From: Oceanospirillum sediminis
Lineage (GTDB): Bacteria > Pseudomonadota > Gammaproteobacteria > Pseudomonadales > Halomonadaceae
DNA length: 64,000 nucleotides
Direction of reading: 5' to 3'
Assembly: GCF_014164585.1 (NCBI RefSeq)
Contig: NZ_JACJFM010000012.1
Location: forward strand, 1 to 64,000
Both the position numbers and the translations under genes were made by a program. Positions within the stretch are counted from its first letter, which is position 1; each line of letters opens with the position of its first letter. Shown piece by piece: positions 63,704-64,000 of the stretch. Under the pieces are notes generated by a model that saw only the letters and a program-made list of their open reading frames with translations, made no database searches and had not been told where the DNA came from.

Positions 63704-64000
63704 TCAGTTCTGATCCTGAATCTTACACTCAATTCTGCCCTGGCCAACCTGCTGCAGTTTCTCGGCCAGTTTTTCAGGTTCTTCCAGTCGTACCGTCAGG
63801 CTGACTTTGTCTGAATACTGGCAATCCAGTGTGGTGGCATCCAGTTGCTGTAACCAGTGACGAATATCCGATTCAAACGCATAGTCAGCCTGAATATCCA
63901 CCTGATACTGAGGGCGTACCTCGATCAGGTCCAGTTCATCCAGCACCATCTGAGTTGCCTGAGAATAAGCTTTCACCAGACCTCCGGTTCCCAGCTTGAT
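63704..64000 (-). CDS. YigZ/IMPACT family protein, C-terminal part (partial)
   Basis: The minus-strand frame runs from the window edge to a stop at 63704. The visible ~98 residues include KLGTGGLVKAYSQATQMVLDEL, which is the end of the YigZ/UPF0029 N-terminal domain, and then the C-terminal ferredoxin-like DUF1949 domain. The 5' two-thirds is outside the window. It is convergent with the diguanylate cyclase gene, 14 bases apart. Function of the family is uncertain; it has been linked to translation. Confidence 0.85.
   Translation of the reverse strand: MKLGTGGLVKAYSQATQMVLDELDLIEVRPQYQVDIQADYAFESDIRHWLQQLDATTLDCQYSDKVSLTVRLEEPEKLAEKLQQVGQGRIECKIQDQN

Noticed and set aside
1-64000. CRISPR array or prophage
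   Set aside because: No regularly spaced repeats and no phage structural, integrase or portal genes were seen in the window.

Overview
The window looks like chromosome from a marine gammaproteobacterium of the Oceanospirillales/Pseudomonadales type. This rests on gene content and protein resemblance (HldE kinase-adenylyltransferase fusion, RlmA, MazG, QorB, IutA-like receptor, BktB-like thiolase, DctB/DctD pair). No genus can be fixed from the sequence alone. It opens with the 3' end of a 5S rRNA and its terminator, so it starts at the end of an rRNA operon.

Layout. 0-9.4 kb: DctB/DctD-type two-component pair, alpha/beta hydrolase-OsmC fusion, tRNA-Ser(GGA), thioesterase, nitroreductase, MazG. 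9.7-17 kb: two secreted spondin-domain proteins, a VOC protein, a Fur-boxed IutA-like receptor, GntR regulator, RlmA. 17.2-24.3 kb: lipopolysaccharide core cluster (hldE, waaF, GT90, O-antigen ligase, waaE-like GT2, GT4) arranged around a divergent promoter that carries a perfect 16-bp inverted repeat. 24.4-28.9 kb: acyl-CoA ligase and thiolase with a divergent AraC regulator. 29-40.8 kb: mixed accessory and housekeeping genes, including qorB with its LysR regulator, an ASCH protein, a serine hydrolase lipoprotein, a decayed PHP-hydrolase pseudogene, a zincin-like secreted protein paired with a small zinc-ribbon protein (possible toxin/immunity pair), azlCD, and a PhnZ-like HD protein. 40.8-44.8 kb: D-serine dehydratase, an AGCS symporter and a divergent DsdC-like regulator. 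44.8-49.7 kb: a DDAH/amidinotransferase-fold hydrolase diverging from a polar amino-acid ABC transporter, with tandem 18-bp palindromes between them and a TetR regulator downstream. 49.9-52.3 kb: OmpR/histidine kinase pair.

53.4-60.7 kb is an accessory island and the most interesting part. A four-gene unit encodes a TIR-domain protein, a MoxR-type AAA+ ATPase, a 1079-aa protein ending in a SUMF1/FGE-like (C-type-lectin fold) domain, and a second stand-alone SUMF1/FGE-like protein. The ends of both SUMF1 domains carry exactly alignable 120-bp segments whose flanks and core are almost identical but which differ at about 33 hand-counted positions, mostly first and second codon positions. This is the signature of variable regions of a diversity-generating retroelement (DGR). 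No reverse transcriptase, accessory Avd gene or template repeat is visible here, so the diversifier would act from elsewhere in the genome. The unit looks like a TIR/AAA+ conflict (anti-phage or kin-recognition) system with hypervariable sensors.

The window closes with a DMT exporter, a membrane diguanylate cyclase and the C-terminal part of a YigZ/IMPACT family gene.
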